64,000 nucleotides of DNA from NCBI GenBank assembly GCA_025618425.1, contig CM046848.1, positions 22,905,955 through 22,969,954 on the forward strand, read 5' to 3'. This document shows, piece by piece, positions 1-11,619 of the stretch (position 1 is the first letter of the stretch; each line of letters begins with the position of its first letter). The stretch is from Heliocidaris tuberculata. Taxonomy: Eukaryota; Echinodermata; Echinoidea; Camarodonta; Echinometridae. The position numbers were made by a program, and so were the translations under genes. The notes under the pieces were generated by a model. It was not told the DNA's origin, searched no databases, and saw only the letters and a program-made list of their open reading frames with translations.

Positions 1-539
1 GAGAGCAATTTGAAGACATGTATCGAAATTGTTGCAAATTAAGATGACTTATATAATTCATTCCTTTCTGTTTCTGCCATTACTTTCACTCAACAGCACA
101 CTTCTCTTATTTATTAAATTTCGTCTAAAAATTGAATCAAAGTGTGATTATTCATTATGAGTGCGAAATTCTGAAGTTCAAAAGATTTCATGGAGAAATT
201 GCAAAAATGCACTGCATGCAAAAATCAATGTTATACATTTTGATACGTGATACTACAATGAACATAAAAATTTGTGTTATAATATACACAGAGGCAAAAA
301 AAAAAAAAAAAAAATGGCGAGAAAAGAGAAATGATGATACAAAATAGAATGGTTCGCTCTTTTTCATGCAGTTACTTAAAGCATACCGATTGTTTGAAGT
401 GTGTTGGAGTCCAACTTTTGTTTATAAAAATAGTACAATTACTTTGACAAACAAAACGAAGCAGGATTGTTTATAGCAAATGCATGATAAATTGAACAAG
501 GGCACTAAAAGAAAGAAAGAAAGATGATTGATCGGTCTA

Positions 540-542
<3 letters not shown>
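1..542. other. AT-rich single-copy DNA, no gene seen
   Basis: No exon, RNA gene or named repeat is visible. A 19-base poly(A) run lies at 296-314. The one short open frame here begins at a TTG and has no family features. Confidence 0.6.

Positions 543-597
<55 letters not shown>
543..597. repeat. (GA)n microsatellite
   Basis: About 27 uninterrupted GA dinucleotides. The minus-strand frame across it is a meaningless Leu-Ser run. Confidence 0.97.
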
Positions 598-601
<4 letters not shown>

Positions 602-1549
602 AGAAACTTAATGTGTGAAGAATCGACCTTGTTTTGTATTATACACACACAAAAATAGACAAAGTCCTGACTTGAAGGAATATTTTGTGGTAAGATCATG
701 TCGCCAAATACCTTCCCCGATATATCTTTAGCAAGTATGACGTTTTCTATTCATGTAGAAAGAGAGTACAGTCAGTAGACCTCTGCAAGAGGAACCTGCT
801 TCACTCGGGGACTGAATTACATCTCTCATTTTGAGAATACATCTCTATAGAAGCATATTTTCCGGTCGAAGTCGAACATTTTACTTTCTTCGTCCCTTCA
901 TTTCAGAAACTCAGTCCTTAAACTGCTCCCATGGCGCTCATAAAAATCATACATTGTGTTGTGTGTTTCCGGTATAAAGAGCATAGATTTTGCCCAATCT
1001 GCACTTTGGCGGGAAAGTATACCCCCTGCTGCTTTTGCCGATTTCATGCCTTTCTTGCACATGACTTTGAATGGGCTGAGCATAGCCATGATAGCTGGGG
1101 AGGAAAATTGGAAATAGAGAGAGAGAGAGGAGGATGTGAGGATAAAATAAAAACAACATCGCAAATAAACAACATCTTTGAAAAATCACTTATGTTAACT
1201 TATTTTGAGAACTATACTGCCTTTTAAAGAAAAAAAAAAACGACAAAAACAATAACAATGAAAAAAAACCCCACAACAACAACAACAAACAACCTCCTCC
1301 CCCCAAAAAAAAAAATGTGCGTAGATCGCAATGATTACTATTTCGCTTTGGTATTGTTCATATCGCATGGAAACACTGTCCCTGGTGTGTTTCCAGAATA
1401 CTTTGGATATGATCACCCTGGTTTTAGCTTTGGCAGTCGTTTTCATTGCACAGTGATAGTGCATTTCAAGCATAAATTCAACGAGCTACCCACTTACTAC
1501 CCCGGGGTCGAGAGAAGCAACTGTAGATAAAATGCATTGTATTCAAGCA
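598..1549. other. Non-repetitive stretch, no gene seen
   Basis: Several short frames overlap on both strands around 900-1530, none with recognisable domains or paired splice sites. A-rich and C-rich runs occur at 1228-1316. Confidence 0.5.
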
Positions 1550-1815
1550 GTGGCAGATTTAGGGAGGCACGCACAACCGGTCCATGCCCCCTGTTGAAAC
1601 CCAGTTGTGTATGCTTTAGAAATAAACCAAAGTTTACTCTTTCTGTTTTTGTGCCCCTTAAAAGTAATCAGACCTAAAAGGTATCCGAAAGTGTAATAAC
1701 TTGTTTTTTTTTTTTTTTTTTTTTTGCTTTGGTGTTTTTTTTTTTAATTTTACATGTCAGAGATTTTTTCGGCATTGTGCCCTTATCCTTTACAAATCTT
1801 GGATATATCCCCTAT
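1550..1815 (+). mobile_element. GC-run MITE, copy 1 (decayed)
   Basis: Begins CAGTGGCAGATTTAGGG and ends with a stretch like TTTACAAATCTTGGATATATCC, the decayed form of a CCTGGATCCGCC-type right end. The interior has CCCCTTAAAAG and a long T run followed by GTCAGAGATTTT. The same pieces recur in at least seven other places here (near 3.4, 5.1, 14.3, 16.0, 43.7, 49.7 and 54.2 kb). A CAGTGGCG start resembles some hAT termini, but the class is an inference and no transposase is present. Confidence 0.6.
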
Positions 1816-2107
1816 CATGCCTGTATTGAAGGACGAATTATCCCCCCCCCCCCCCCCGCCCAATGACTCGAATCCCAGTCTTTCGGATTTAAAGTCCCGG
1901 AGTCACATGCACGACTTTTCAGAGCACCGTAGAGTACCAATCATACCAGTGTTGTAGTAGTCGAGGCCTCGGAGTTCAGAGACGAAGATGAGAAGAATAT
2001 TTTGTTTACATTCATTTAATATTATGACTATGGGTCGAGACCAGGCTGCGACATTAAAATAAATGAATACTACATCACTGTCACTGTTTAAAACGTTATC
2101 ATGGAAA

Positions 2108-2322
2108 CACTGAGGTATATTGGCGAAGGCTCTTTACTCTCATACGAGAGGTCCTGGGCTTGATCCGAGCTCGGTGCTTATATCCTTTATAGACAGGGTG
2201 TTTTACCCACGTCTGTCCCTCTCGACCCCAGTGTATTAGAGTATTCGGCAATGCTGGCGTAATGATAATTGCATTGCCCTAAGGAAGAGCAATATTACTA
2301 CTGATGAAACTTTCCTTGATAA
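2108..2322 (+). mobile_element. tRNA-derived SINE, family A, copy 1
   Basis: The head contains an A-box-like GGTATATTGGCGAAGGCTC and a decayed B box in GGTCCTGGGCTTGATCC. The body matches four other copies here (8.95 kb minus, 16.86 kb minus, 17.74 kb plus, 22.12 kb minus, the last 3' only), including CTCATACGAGAGGTCC, the acccagGTGT region and the CTTCCCTGAGTAAA-like 3' end. It runs directly into an ATT/ATC-rich tail. SINEs of this type are transcribed by RNA polymerase III and mobilised by a LINE; this copy looks old. Confidence 0.85.
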
Positions 2323-2450
2323 ATTATGCCTTATCGTTATCATTGTTATTATCATCATTATTATTTTTATCATTATCATCATTGTTATCATTATTATTAT
2401 TATCATAATCATCATCTTCATTAACATTATTATCATTATACTACTGTCGT
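2323..2450. repeat. Degenerate (ATT/ATC)n array, tail of SINE-A
   Basis: Imperfect TTATCATCATTATTATTA-type repeats starting exactly where SINE-A copy 1 ends. It is most simply read as an expanded SINE 3' tail. Confidence 0.85.
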
Positions 2451-3374
2451 AAGACTTAATACGGAAAAAGAATTTGAACGGTGAAAAAGAACAACTTAGA
2501 AATGATATTAAACCCGAAGGCTGTATATAATATAAGGGACATAATATCTTGCGGTATAGTCGTGAAAGTTTGAGGCGAAAGTAAATATCTAGCAACCGGG
2601 CTGGAGGCGGGCGATTGACTGTATCAACATCGGTATTAAAGAACCGATGGGAGCGTTGGTTACAGCGGGCTTTATTACTTCCTTGTTCATACGAGATATT
2701 GAGCTTTTTAAATTATATTTTGTTCTGTTTCAGTCTTTCGCAAAATCATATACATGTTATGCACACAGTAGCAAAACCAACTGCGAAAGTAACCAAATGA
2801 TGGCACTGGAATTCGCCACTATATGCAGTTTGTCATGTCTCATTATCAGACGAAGAAGACGTCATGTGCATTTTTCACAGACGAGAGCGTCGAAATACCA
2901 ACGGTATATTCTCTGAGCTAGAATAATTGACCAAAGATATCGAATTAGTGTAATAGTTGGAAGCTAACCCGTAATTATTGTACATGAACAAATCCTTTCA
3001 CAAACTGTGCTCTGAAGACCGTGAAAATAAGGTGTGCTGCGGATGACACGTAAGATGCCCTTCACAGCACCCTAAAGTCGGTTACCTTCTATAACATGTC
3101 TAATAACCAGAGGAATGGTGAAGATGTTGCTCTTTGAAGGCATTGTCTGTATACATTATATTCGGCCTGTATATCAAAGCCAAACTATATAGTTATGTAA
3201 GCTGACTATTGTCAGATTTTTTTTTTCGTTTTAGCTGATGAATAGTCAGATACTCATAGATCTACGCTGCTCAAAAGTATAAGTAAAATCCTGTTCAAGA
3301 TCTAAATTGCTGTATTATTTGTCTTTTTGTGTGTTTGTACAATTAAGAAAACAATCTGGCATACCTTTAGTACA
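2451..3374. other. Single-copy DNA, no gene seen
   Basis: Short open frames at 2615-2916 overlap each other and lack ATG, domain or splice support. No repeat recognised. Confidence 0.5.
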
Positions 3375-3536
3375 CAAAACAAAAATGTGTCCCCTTTCAA
3401 AGTTTGGACTCAAAGGGCACCCCCAATTTTGTTTTCATTACTTCAAATTTGTAAGTAAAATTGTAAGAAGTTTTCGAAAGCGTGCCACCCCCCCCCCCCC
3501 CCCGCTTTTGACATAAACCTTGATCCGCCCCCTTGA
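3375..3536 (+). mobile_element. GC-run MITE, copy 2 (partial)
   Basis: Contains CCCCTTTCAAAG, GGGCACCCCCAATTTTG, a C16 run followed by GCTTTTGACA and a right end CTTGATCCGCCCCCTTGAG, matching the right half of the GC-run family. The left end is not recognisable. Confidence 0.6.
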
Positions 3537-3951
3537 GCTATTGTTTCATACCCATTTTTATTCGCAAGAAAATAAGAAAATGATACATAAATCTACTTGG
3601 GGCTCGCTTACGAAGAAAACATAAAAAGTCTTTGATATCTTTATTGTTTTTCGCGGGGTCGTAAACGCGCCGAACTGAGGAAAATATCTAATATCTTTTG
3701 TCTTTTATTGTTCCAGAAAGATATTTATCTGTTTCGGGATGAGAATGCCGAAGGACTTATGAGTTCCTCGGAGCCGGCTTTCGGCTTTTTTCTTTAGACC
3801 CCCTCTCCTTCTCTCTCGGTTTGTTTTCATTGGCTGCAAGCATTGCGACAGGGGAAAAAAAACCCAACTCATATTGGTATCCACAGAATCTTCCATACTG
3901 CCAAAAACAATATATTGAAATCAATTTCGGGCGTTCTAGTAATGAATCAGA

Positions 3952-4240
3952 GAAGGAGAGAGAGAGAGAGGGGGGGGGGGGAAGCGGATAGAGATAGAAT
4001 GATAGATCGAGAGGAGAGAAAGAGAGAGATAGGGAGAGAGAGAAAATGATGAAGAAAGACGAAGAAAAAGAGAAAAGAAGCCCAAATCACTATAGATATA
4101 GAGCAAGGCGAATAACGGGGGAGAGAAAAAGTGCAAAACGCTGGTGGTATTACAGAATTCATCTCACAATACAATTCCATTTTGGCCTCCAGATATTCGA
4201 AGGAGTATGAGTGAGAGAAAGAGAAAGAAAGAGAAACCGG
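3952..4240. repeat. Purine-rich GA/G tract
   Basis: GA repeats, an 11-base G run near 3971, then imperfect GAGAA/GATAGA purine-rich DNA. Both strands give only low-complexity frames. Confidence 0.85.
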
Positions 4241-4807
4241 TGACCAAAAAATGGTGGTAGTTGAAGCTGCGTTATTACCTTGGCTCTGTCGCGTCACCTT
4301 TTGCTGGCAAACGAAATATATATCAGCGATTGAACATCGCGAAAGAGAGATTGAACAACAAGTACGATAGATCTGCATCCAATTTATATTTAGATATCCC
4401 TGTAATAAAGTCGACTCACTCTGAGAAGTTTAATAAACATGCCAAGGAGAAACTAAAAACTAAACCACTAAACGCACAGCCCGGTCATATCGCGTATCGT
4501 CTGTCGCATAGTGCACAATATTAGAAGGAAAAAAAAAAGGGGGGGGGGGGACTCTGTTTTTGTTTTTGTGTTTGTTATCCTTTTCTTTGTCTGTCTGCGA
4601 TGGTGGGTTCCATGGCGGATTTGGATGATAGGGCTTGATTTATTGAATTAATTTCAGCAAGAGAGTTCATTCATGGTATTAGAGGCAGATTAGGGAATTG
4701 CTGACGAAATGAGGCATGTATTCGGAGCGATCAATTCCAGCGGGGAACATTGACTCCATGCTGGCATGTCGCTGGCAACAGGTCCAAACTACATTTTTTT
4801 TGTTTCA
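4241..4807. other. Single-copy DNA, no gene seen
   Basis: An 87-codon frame at 4261-4524 starts at TTG and shows no domain. An A/G run lies at 4530-4551. Confidence 0.45.
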
Positions 4808-5570
4808 GAATTATCAAAGGATGTTGATTTTTTTCCCCGAATAAAACTTAATGATGGATTCTAAGAAACCAACTCGTGACTTAATTGTAGCATTGATCAG
4901 AGAATTGGAGTCAAGAATGTGTTCCAGATGAAAGAATTATAAAGAACATTTTCTTTCAAATGTTGAAGGATGTAATTTTTTTTTTCTAGAACAAAACTCA
5001 CTGATGGCGTCTCTTACCATCTCGTGACTTGTCTACAGGCATGTGGGATTGCTTTTAAAAATTCTTTTCAAGCAGAAAGAAGAACATTTTCTTTCAAATT
5101 TTTTTTTTTTTGGGGGGGGCACTTCCGGCTCGTGCCCCCCCCTTTTGAAAGAAAAGAGTACATTGTGCCCGCTTTTAAAAAAATTGTGCCCCCTTTTGAA
5201 ACTAATAACCCTTTTTTTGTTGTTGTTGTTGCTTGTCAGAGTAGTTTGAACGAGAAAGAGAGCCCAAAACGTGTGATAACCTTTCTTTTTCCCTTTTTTT
5301 TTTTGCTTGTCAGAATTTTTTTGAAGATTTGGGTTCCCCCTTTTACAAAATCCTGGATCTGCCCCTGATTTAGAGGATGTGAACAAAACTCAGTGATGGA
5401 ACCCATGACTTGTGTCGGAGCATGGAGCATTGATTAAGATAGTTGGAGTTAAGAAATTCTAGCTGAAAGAAGAACAATACAAGGAACATTTTCTTTCAAA
5501 TTTTCAAAGAACGTGTTTTTTTTCTCTCTCTCTCTCTTAAAGCAACGATGGTGTAGTACGACTTGTGTGA
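4808..5570 (+). repeat. Tandem array T1, about 150-bp period
   Basis: Unit landmarks recur: ATAAAACTTAATGATGG at 4841, ACAAAACTCACTGATGG at 4991, ACAAAACTCAGTGATGG at 5383, each followed by CGTGACTT or ATGACTTGTG, then GAACATTTTCTTTCAAAT and a T run. The first two starts are 150 bp apart. The third is 392 bp further on because a MITE of about 260 bp sits inside copy 2. A partial fourth copy begins near 5538 (GCAACGATGGTG). Confidence 0.88.
5107..5368 (+). mobile_element. GC-run MITE, copy 3, nested in tandem array T1
   Basis: Starts at a G8 run, contains GTGCCCCCCCCTTTTGAAAG, the internal TTGTTGTTGTTGCTTGTCAG block and the right end TCCTGGATCTGCCCCTG. Array-unit sequence resumes immediately afterwards (GGATGTGAACAAAACTC), so the element is younger than the array. 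Confidence 0.78.
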
Positions 5571-6839
5571 ACTCTATATTATTTATTTATTAAAAGAGAT
5601 CGTAGTTTCGAATGTTTGTCTATTCCCCGAAATAAGTGAATGATAAAGAATAGTCCTAACAATTACTTTGCAAGAATTTACACAAATGCTGAATTTCAAA
5701 ACTCGCAAGAAACAAATTTTACATGCATAAAAACATAAAAACTAACATTTTTCTTCTGGCTTTTAATTAAACAAAAGTATATTTTTTGTATGTGTTTAGT
5801 ACAATTGTACTCAAGTAAGTTCTTTTCAGTTATGGATTAAGACAGCATGAAACCACACACAGACATTAACTGCGCTAGTATACAAGACATTTGCCGAAAC
5901 ACTGACCAAAAAAAAAACAACAACAAACTATGTCTCATCCGTCTAAAGCTGGCTCTTTTTTTCCCTTAAGACTCATAACTGTTGTATTTCTGTATACATG
6001 TTTAAATATCTTCGCTGATGATGTCAACTTAGATAACAACGCTATATAACAGTTCAAATCTAAATATTTGAAATGAAATATAAAAAAAAAACGAAATGCA
6101 AAAACAACAAGTCGTCTTTTTGCAGACGTGTAGGCTTAAGAAATTTAATTCATCCTAAGGCCATTTTCACGCCATAACATAGCGAGACCACATCGTTATT
6201 ATTATATTTTATTCATTTTCAGAACGTACGTAGGCCGGCATTCATCGATTTAATTTTCATATTGTGTGTGAAGACAGCAACAATCGTTTCTGTTTGGAAG
6301 ACGGGAATTTCGTTTGGATTTGACTGGTAATGCTTTGATAAGGGGCAATGTATAATTCGATTTGCTAGTAACTGGATTGCTTATGACAACATATTAGCCG
6401 GAATGTGGCTCCTTTGGTATCGACGCTGGTGTTGCTGGAAATTTCTATCGCATCTTTGAAATGGGTCAGCGGAGGATGATTATTTGCTGATTAACTTACT
6501 GTCGTTTGGGGCCTTTTTATAGAAGATGATAGAATTTGAAGGTGTTATAGGGCGCCATCTGGTGACTAACTGTCGATGTAGGCCTCCCCCCAGACGAGCA
6601 GTATAACCACGGGGCATGGGCATGGATTTTTCTTGCTTAATAATTATGTACATTGGAAAAAAATATTTTGACATCATGGATTCATCAGTTGTGTTTTTAC
6701 GACAAGAATCTAATCAATCACAGTACTAAAAACAAAGGTTAAAAATATATTGATAGAATATTAGTCTCTTTGTGTTTTGTGATTTATCGAGTGTGCATTA
6801 AACTGCTAAATGAACATGATGAAAGAAAAATGTAATAGT
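5571..6839. other. AT-rich single-copy DNA, no gene seen
   Basis: No coding frame of note, no SINE or MITE landmarks. Short A runs only. Confidence 0.6.
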
Positions 6840-7044
6840 GAAGGAGAGAGATGGAGACATGCAGGGAGAAAGAGAGAGCTAGAGAGAGAAGGGGGGGGGG
6901 GGGGGGGGAGAAAAAGCGGCCGGGGGGGGGTGGGTAGACTGAGAACGAGGTAAGAAAGAGAGAGGAAGAGAAAGAGTGGAAATGGGGAGAAAAAGAGAGA
7001 AATAGAGAGACGAGAGAAGAGTGAGTGGGGAAGAATAAAGACGG

Positions 7045-7104
<60 letters not shown>

Positions 7105-7114
7105 GAGAGAGAGG

Positions 7115-7168
<54 letters not shown>

Positions 7169-7175
7169 GATAAAG

Positions 7176-7214
<39 letters not shown>

Positions 7215-7230
7215 GAGGTTCGAGATACGA
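6840..7230. repeat. Long purine tract: GA, poly(G) and (GA)n
   Basis: A G-rich block near 6890-6909, a second G8 run near 6925, then nearly pure (GA)n from about 7047 to 7214 with occasional AAG/GGA interruptions. The 127-residue plus-strand frame through it is an Arg-Glu run with no protein meaning. Such polypurine mirror tracts can form triplex (H-DNA). Confidence 0.95.
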
Positions 7231-7379
7231 GGAGATAAATGGAAAGATAAGGGCCGAGAGACGGGGTCAGGGAAAAAAATACAGGAAGAGAGACGTATTT
7301 TCAGAAAGAGAGATAAAGAGCATAGTGAGGTCTCGAGATCACCGAGGAGCTATAGTTTTAACCGTGACCCGAAAAATAA

Positions 7380-7735
7380 ATTTGCTTTATATACCGCATC
7401 CCGCGTGACTTGAGATGCGAAGGTCGTGGGTTCGATCCCCGGCACGGCACTTATGTCTTTGAGCAAGGCATTTTATCTACATTGCTCCTCTATACCCAGG
7501 TGTTAAATGGGTACCCGGTAGGATGCGAACGTCACTGTGGATTGATCAGCATTGTGAGCGTCTGTAAAAGGCGCCTGGCTGGATTGTCCCCAGGGAGTGG
7601 AGAAGGTGCATACATTGTGTGCGGGCAAGCCAGGAAACCGATGGCAGGGGTAATAATACGTCTGTGAAACGCTTAGAGACATCATATATGTATTAGGCGC
7701 TATACAAATCCAGAATATTATATATTATGATTATA
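7380..7735 (+). mobile_element. tRNA-derived SINE, family B, copy 1
   Basis: A good B box, GGGTTCGATCCCC, lies at 7428-7440. It is followed by a body with CCCAGGTGTTAAATGGGTACC and a 3' end ACGCTTAGAGACATC...GGCGCTATACAAATCCAGAA, then an ATTATATATTATG tail. The A box is weak. The 3' end recurs at 12.8 kb and the body centre at 10.7 kb. The frames on both strands of this element are not genes. Confidence 0.83.
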
Positions 7736-7774
7736 TAGAGAGAGAGAGAGAGAGGGGGGGGGGGGGGGGGGGGA
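7736..7774. repeat. (GA)n-(G)n compound microsatellite
   Basis: GA repeats followed by about 19 G, directly after the SINE-B tail. Confidence 0.95.
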
Positions 7775-8278
7775 GAGCTCACTGTAAAAGAAATTATACA
7801 GGTTATACAGGAGAAGTATACGTTTTCTTTGTCTGTTTCTCGGGTTATATACTAGTTCTATTCCTAAATTATCCTTTACCCATTTTAAGTCCTGTATAAC
7901 AATGCACCCAATACCTAACTTACATACCATTTCATTATTTTGTCCTTGTGATGAGGACGTCTTTTGATGTCCAAAATTACATAAGGATACCGAATATTTT
8001 GCGGTCAGAAATTTATTTCTTCAGTCTATACGAAAAAAAAATGTCTTCCTATCTAGTGCCGTAAGCCAGTGATATTAACCCGTCACGAGCAATTACGTAT
8101 TATTCTCCAAGATGCATATATGACCAAGACAAAATGAAGAGTATATATATATATATATATGTATTCTCTCTCTTCGGTTTAGTCCTTATCTTTCGGGGAA
8201 CGAGACGAGCTATGATCCCGCGGAACTGCAAACCGCAAAATCATCTCCTTATTACCATCCTCCCGAACGGTCTTGCTC
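7775..8278. other. Single-copy DNA with a (TA)n run
   Basis: No gene seen. A short TA repeat lies at 8142-8160. Confidence 0.55.
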
Positions 8279-8910
8279 CAAGAAAGGAGAAATTAATTGA
8301 ATAGCTAGAAACAAAGGAACGTGATATTAAGCTTCCAGTGGGGAGAATACTGAGACTAGTTTAGTAAGTAGAGAGAGAGAGAGAGAGAGTGGGGGGGGGG
8401 GGGGGGGGGTAGATAGATATATGAATATAAATTTGAATTTATCAAAGAAATATCTATAGTTTCAAGAAAGGAGAAACTAATTTAATGGCTATATCGTAAT
8501 AATTATGTAATAATGCATCTAGTGCAAGAGACTTTAATTAGTGAGACTGGTTTGGTTTGTTGACATACAGGGAAAGGGAATAGACAGATAGATTGATTGA
8601 CTGATTGATAGACAGAAACACATTTCCAGCAAAAAGGAGAAACCAATTGGCTATAGAAACAAAGGAACGTAATACTAAGCTTTCATTGCTGGAAATTATT
8701 TACTGAGACTGCTTTGGTTCGATGATGAAAAGAGAAAATGAAGGTATCGATAGATAGATAGATAGATATGTAAAGGGATAAATAGAGAGTTTAGAAAAAG
8801 GAGAAACTAATTGACTGGCTAACAAAGAAACGTAATCCATGACATAAGGCTGCCTTTAAACACTGCGATCCGGTTAGTAGAGAGAAAGTAAAAGAAAGAT
8901 AAATTAAATA
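8279..8910 (+). repeat. Tandem array T2, 164-184-bp period, four copies
   Basis: The landmark AAAGGAGAAA-C/T-TAATTG recurs at about 8280, 8464, 8630 and 8794. Each is followed by GGCTA..AACAAAGGAACGTAAT, an AAGCTTYC motif and ACTGAGACTRGTTTRGT. Between copies sits a different simple repeat each time: (GA)n-(G)n at 8371-8410, a GATA/GATTGATT block at 8583-8615, and (GATA)n at 8748-8768. Confidence 0.88.
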
Positions 8911-8951
8911 ATTACATATAACAACAACAATAATATATATAATATCGTTTT

Positions 8952-9245
8952 TATTTACCCAGAATAGCCTCATCAGTATCGACACTGTTCTTTCTGAGTG
9001 CCCTGCAATTTTTAGCACCCCAGCGTTGCCAGATACCCAATTTGACCCTCTCAGTCCCCAAGGTACAAAAACTGTGTATTAACTCAATAGGGTTTTTATG
9101 GCTTGGGACTAAGAGGGTTAATACACAGGGGGGGGGGGGGGGGGGGTTGAGGGACAAAATGTGGGTATTTTGTTCAAGGATGTAAGCGAGGATCGAACCC
9201 AGGTCCTCATGTATGATATCAAATAGCCTTCACCAATGTACCACA
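8952..9245 (-). mobile_element. tRNA-derived SINE, family A, copy 2
   Basis: Reverse complement shows TGTGGTACATTGGTGAAGGC (A-box-like) and CCTGGGTTCGATCCTCG (good B box), and the 3' end TTCTGGGTAAATAA. The central part is interrupted by a small hairpin element and an 18-base G run at 9129-9146. Confidence 0.85.
9041..9122. mobile_element. Small foldback element nested in SINE-A copy 2
   Basis: Arms at about 9043-9072 (TGACCCTCTCAGTCCCCAAG start) and 9092-9121 (ending GGGACTAAGAGGGTTAA) are imperfect inverted repeats of about 30 bp around a 19-bp loop. It interrupts the SINE-A body, so it is probably an inserted hairpin MITE. Confidence 0.65.
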
Positions 9246-10504
9246 GTACTCCCGTATTTGTATAGAGAAAATGATAGATAGATAGAAAGGATGAAAGACA
9301 AGTAAGTAGAGATAGATGTATAATTATAAAGACAGAGCAACTGCAAAAGAACGTGCATGAGAGGAAACGACAGAAATGAATTAGAGGGGAAGAGAGAAAC
9401 AGATTGGATTGGACTAATCAAGCTATCTGAATTGAATACGTAAAACTACACTAGTAGTGTTGTTTTGTTGTTTCTTTTCAATTATTTTCATGCATTAAGT
9501 TCTCATTCTGTAATTTGGTCATAACTTTTCTCAGTCACAATGTAAGTCCTTTCCTGTTCTTTTCCATCTTTGTAATACCTTCACTTCACTTCGGCCGCAA
9601 TTCAAACCATGCCCCATCTTTATTCAAAGTAATAAAGAAGTAAATATTTTAAACCCAGGTCCCTTATTTCTTTTAAATCTGTTGTTGCCTACCATAGAAC
9701 ATGAAAGGGTGAACAATTTTCTGCAAGTAATTTTATGCTCGGGATTTCAATTTTCCACGACTCCTTAAAAATCCATACCGAATCTTCAAATCACCTTCTT
9801 GAAAGGAAAAGAAAAAAATTGCACTTTTCCGAATAGGTTGAAAAAAAAGTTTAGTTATATCTTCTCAGCATTTTATTTTTGGGCCGATAATGCAGTAACT
9901 GTCCGCAAGAAATGACGGAGACAAAATAGTACACAGTCGTTATGCGACGAACACAGGTTGTTTATTTGCACTTTATGGGCGTTATCCCCGCGCGCTGCAA
10001 TCAAAATGCTATTAGCAATCTACTAGAGGATGCGACAATATCCGACAACTTCAAAGAGAAAATCGCCATATTGTAACCACATCAAGCACACTGCGGAGAT
10101 AAAATGTGTATCGTCTAAAGTAAACTGTATGGCTGTTTTTAATCGCTTTGCGGTAAAGCTGGAAAGTCCAAATCTTTTGGCGGTAATTAAGCGGCGTTGG
10201 CTCATGGCATCTGTAACCTGTTCAAGATTCAATTATATACTTGAAGTCCAAAGAGGTTGTGACCACTAAAGATGGTATATAATATGTTTGGACTAGCTTA
10301 TATCGTTATTCTGAGGTAGAATAGTAACTGGTCATCAGCAGGGGAATTTCGGGTTCCACTCTCTTAACAAAATTATCATGAATTTGGACAAAAGATAGGT
10401 CTAACATACATCTGTATTTCCCCAACAATAATACTATACGACCTTAATCATAATTATGTCAAGGTATTTTATCAGTGTCTAATTTAAGGTGGAGCCGGTG
10501 TTCA
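9246..10504. other. Single-copy DNA, no gene established
   Basis: The segment 9940-10265 is less AT-rich and is open on both strands over about 70-80 codons (10023-10232 minus, 10030-10269 plus). I recognise no protein family in either and the overlap argues against coding. Confidence 0.45.
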
Positions 10505-10523
10505 GAACCCCCCCCCCCCCCCT
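10505..10523. repeat. Poly(C) run
   Basis: A homopolymeric C run followed by CCGCC-rich sequence. A (GT)n run lies at 10651-10662. Confidence 0.8.
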
Positions 10524-10689
10524 CCCGCCGCCCCGCAAAACAAAAATACAGCTGGCAGTATACAAGTAGGTCTATGGCTGCACAGTGAACATACAGTTCT
10601 TCATTCACTTGACTCTATTAAATGGTTGAGTGGTCGAATCACATCCGGGTGTGTGTGTGTGTCCTTATTATAGACGGCATATATCCACA

Positions 10690-10770
10690 GTTAGCCTCTT
10701 TCCACCCAGGTGTTAAATGGGTACCTGGCGGAATTTTTGTATGCAGTGTCATGAATGTGGATAACAAGTT
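10690..10770 (+). mobile_element. SINE fragment related to family B
   Basis: Contains CACCCAGGTGTTAAATGGGT followed by ACCTGGCGG, very close to the SINE-B body. No clear B box or 3' end remains. Confidence 0.6.
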
Positions 10771-11158
10771 GGCCTTCTTGATATGAACTCAAGATGAAAA
10801 AAAAAATGATAAGAGTTTTCAAACGTAAACCCTGCATTGCATCATGAAACACAAAAGTGCAAATTCTTTTTTTGTACCGACTGCAATATAAACCATAATT
10901 TCATAATGAAACATAATCAATTGTTTAAAAATAGCCAATTAAAATATAGGTAGGAAAATTCCGCACACTTCACTTTTTGAATGAACAGATTTCATACAAT
11001 ATTTCTCGAGTTACACTGAAAATCGTCAGGGGGGAACTCACGTTTTGGGTGAGTATAGGATGCTTCTATATTTATAATTCTAATTGTTGTGGCCTAGTAA
11101 ATACTTTTGAGAACGACGGTTTATTAGAATTGCTTATTCCAATTCGTAAATGAACTCA
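10771..11158. other. Single-copy AT-rich DNA, no gene seen
   Basis: No repeat or coding features recognised. Confidence 0.6.
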
Positions 11159-11166
11159 ATATTTAC

Positions 11167-11619
11167 CAGTGTTGGGTACCTCGAGACCTATCTTGATCTC
11201 GAGACCAGTCTCGAGATCGGCATCAGTAACCTCGATCTTGTTCTTGATCTCGAAGGTGTTGGTCTTGATCTTGATCTCGGAGCTTCTGTTCTCGGAATTT
11301 TCGCTCGAGATCGCTCGAGATCAACATTATTATTAATAACATAAATTATCAAACGAAAAAGCTTTTAAAATCGTTCATCAATCGGCGAAAACACGACTCA
11401 GTGTTGGGTACCTCGAGATCGATCTTGATCTCGAGACCAGTCTCGAGATCGGCATCAGTAACCTCGATCTTGATCTTGATCTGGGACATATCTGATCTTG
11501 ATCTCAGATGTTCTAATCTCGATCTTGAGGTGCGGATCTTGATCTGGATCTGGATCTTGGACTGTCTGATTTTTATCTTGATCTTGATCTCGGACCCTCT
11601 GGTCTTGGACCCAACACTG
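11167..11619. mobile_element. hAT-like non-autonomous element with 8-bp target duplication
   Basis: The left end CAGTGTTGGGT and the right end ACCCAACACTG are perfect 11-bp terminal inverted repeats. ATATTTAC flanks both sides (11159-11166 and 11620-11627), an exact 8-bp target-site duplication, the length made by hAT transposases. The interior is a CTTGAT/CTCGAGATC-rich repeat with no transposase. The left-end sequence of about 70 bp (CAGTGTTGGGTACCTCGAG and on to GCATCAGTAACCTCGATC) occurs twice, at 11167 and 11399, so the element holds a partial internal duplication. The open frames here are translations of the GATCTT repeat. Confidence 0.9.

Noticed and set aside
7380..7735. tRNA gene or small coding gene on either strand
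   Set aside because: SINE-B body and tail are recognisable and repeated elsewhere; no cloverleaf closes.
10023..10269. Antisense pair of 69- and 79-codon frames as genes
   Set aside because: Both strands being open over the same 200 bp with no known family is more consistent with chance.
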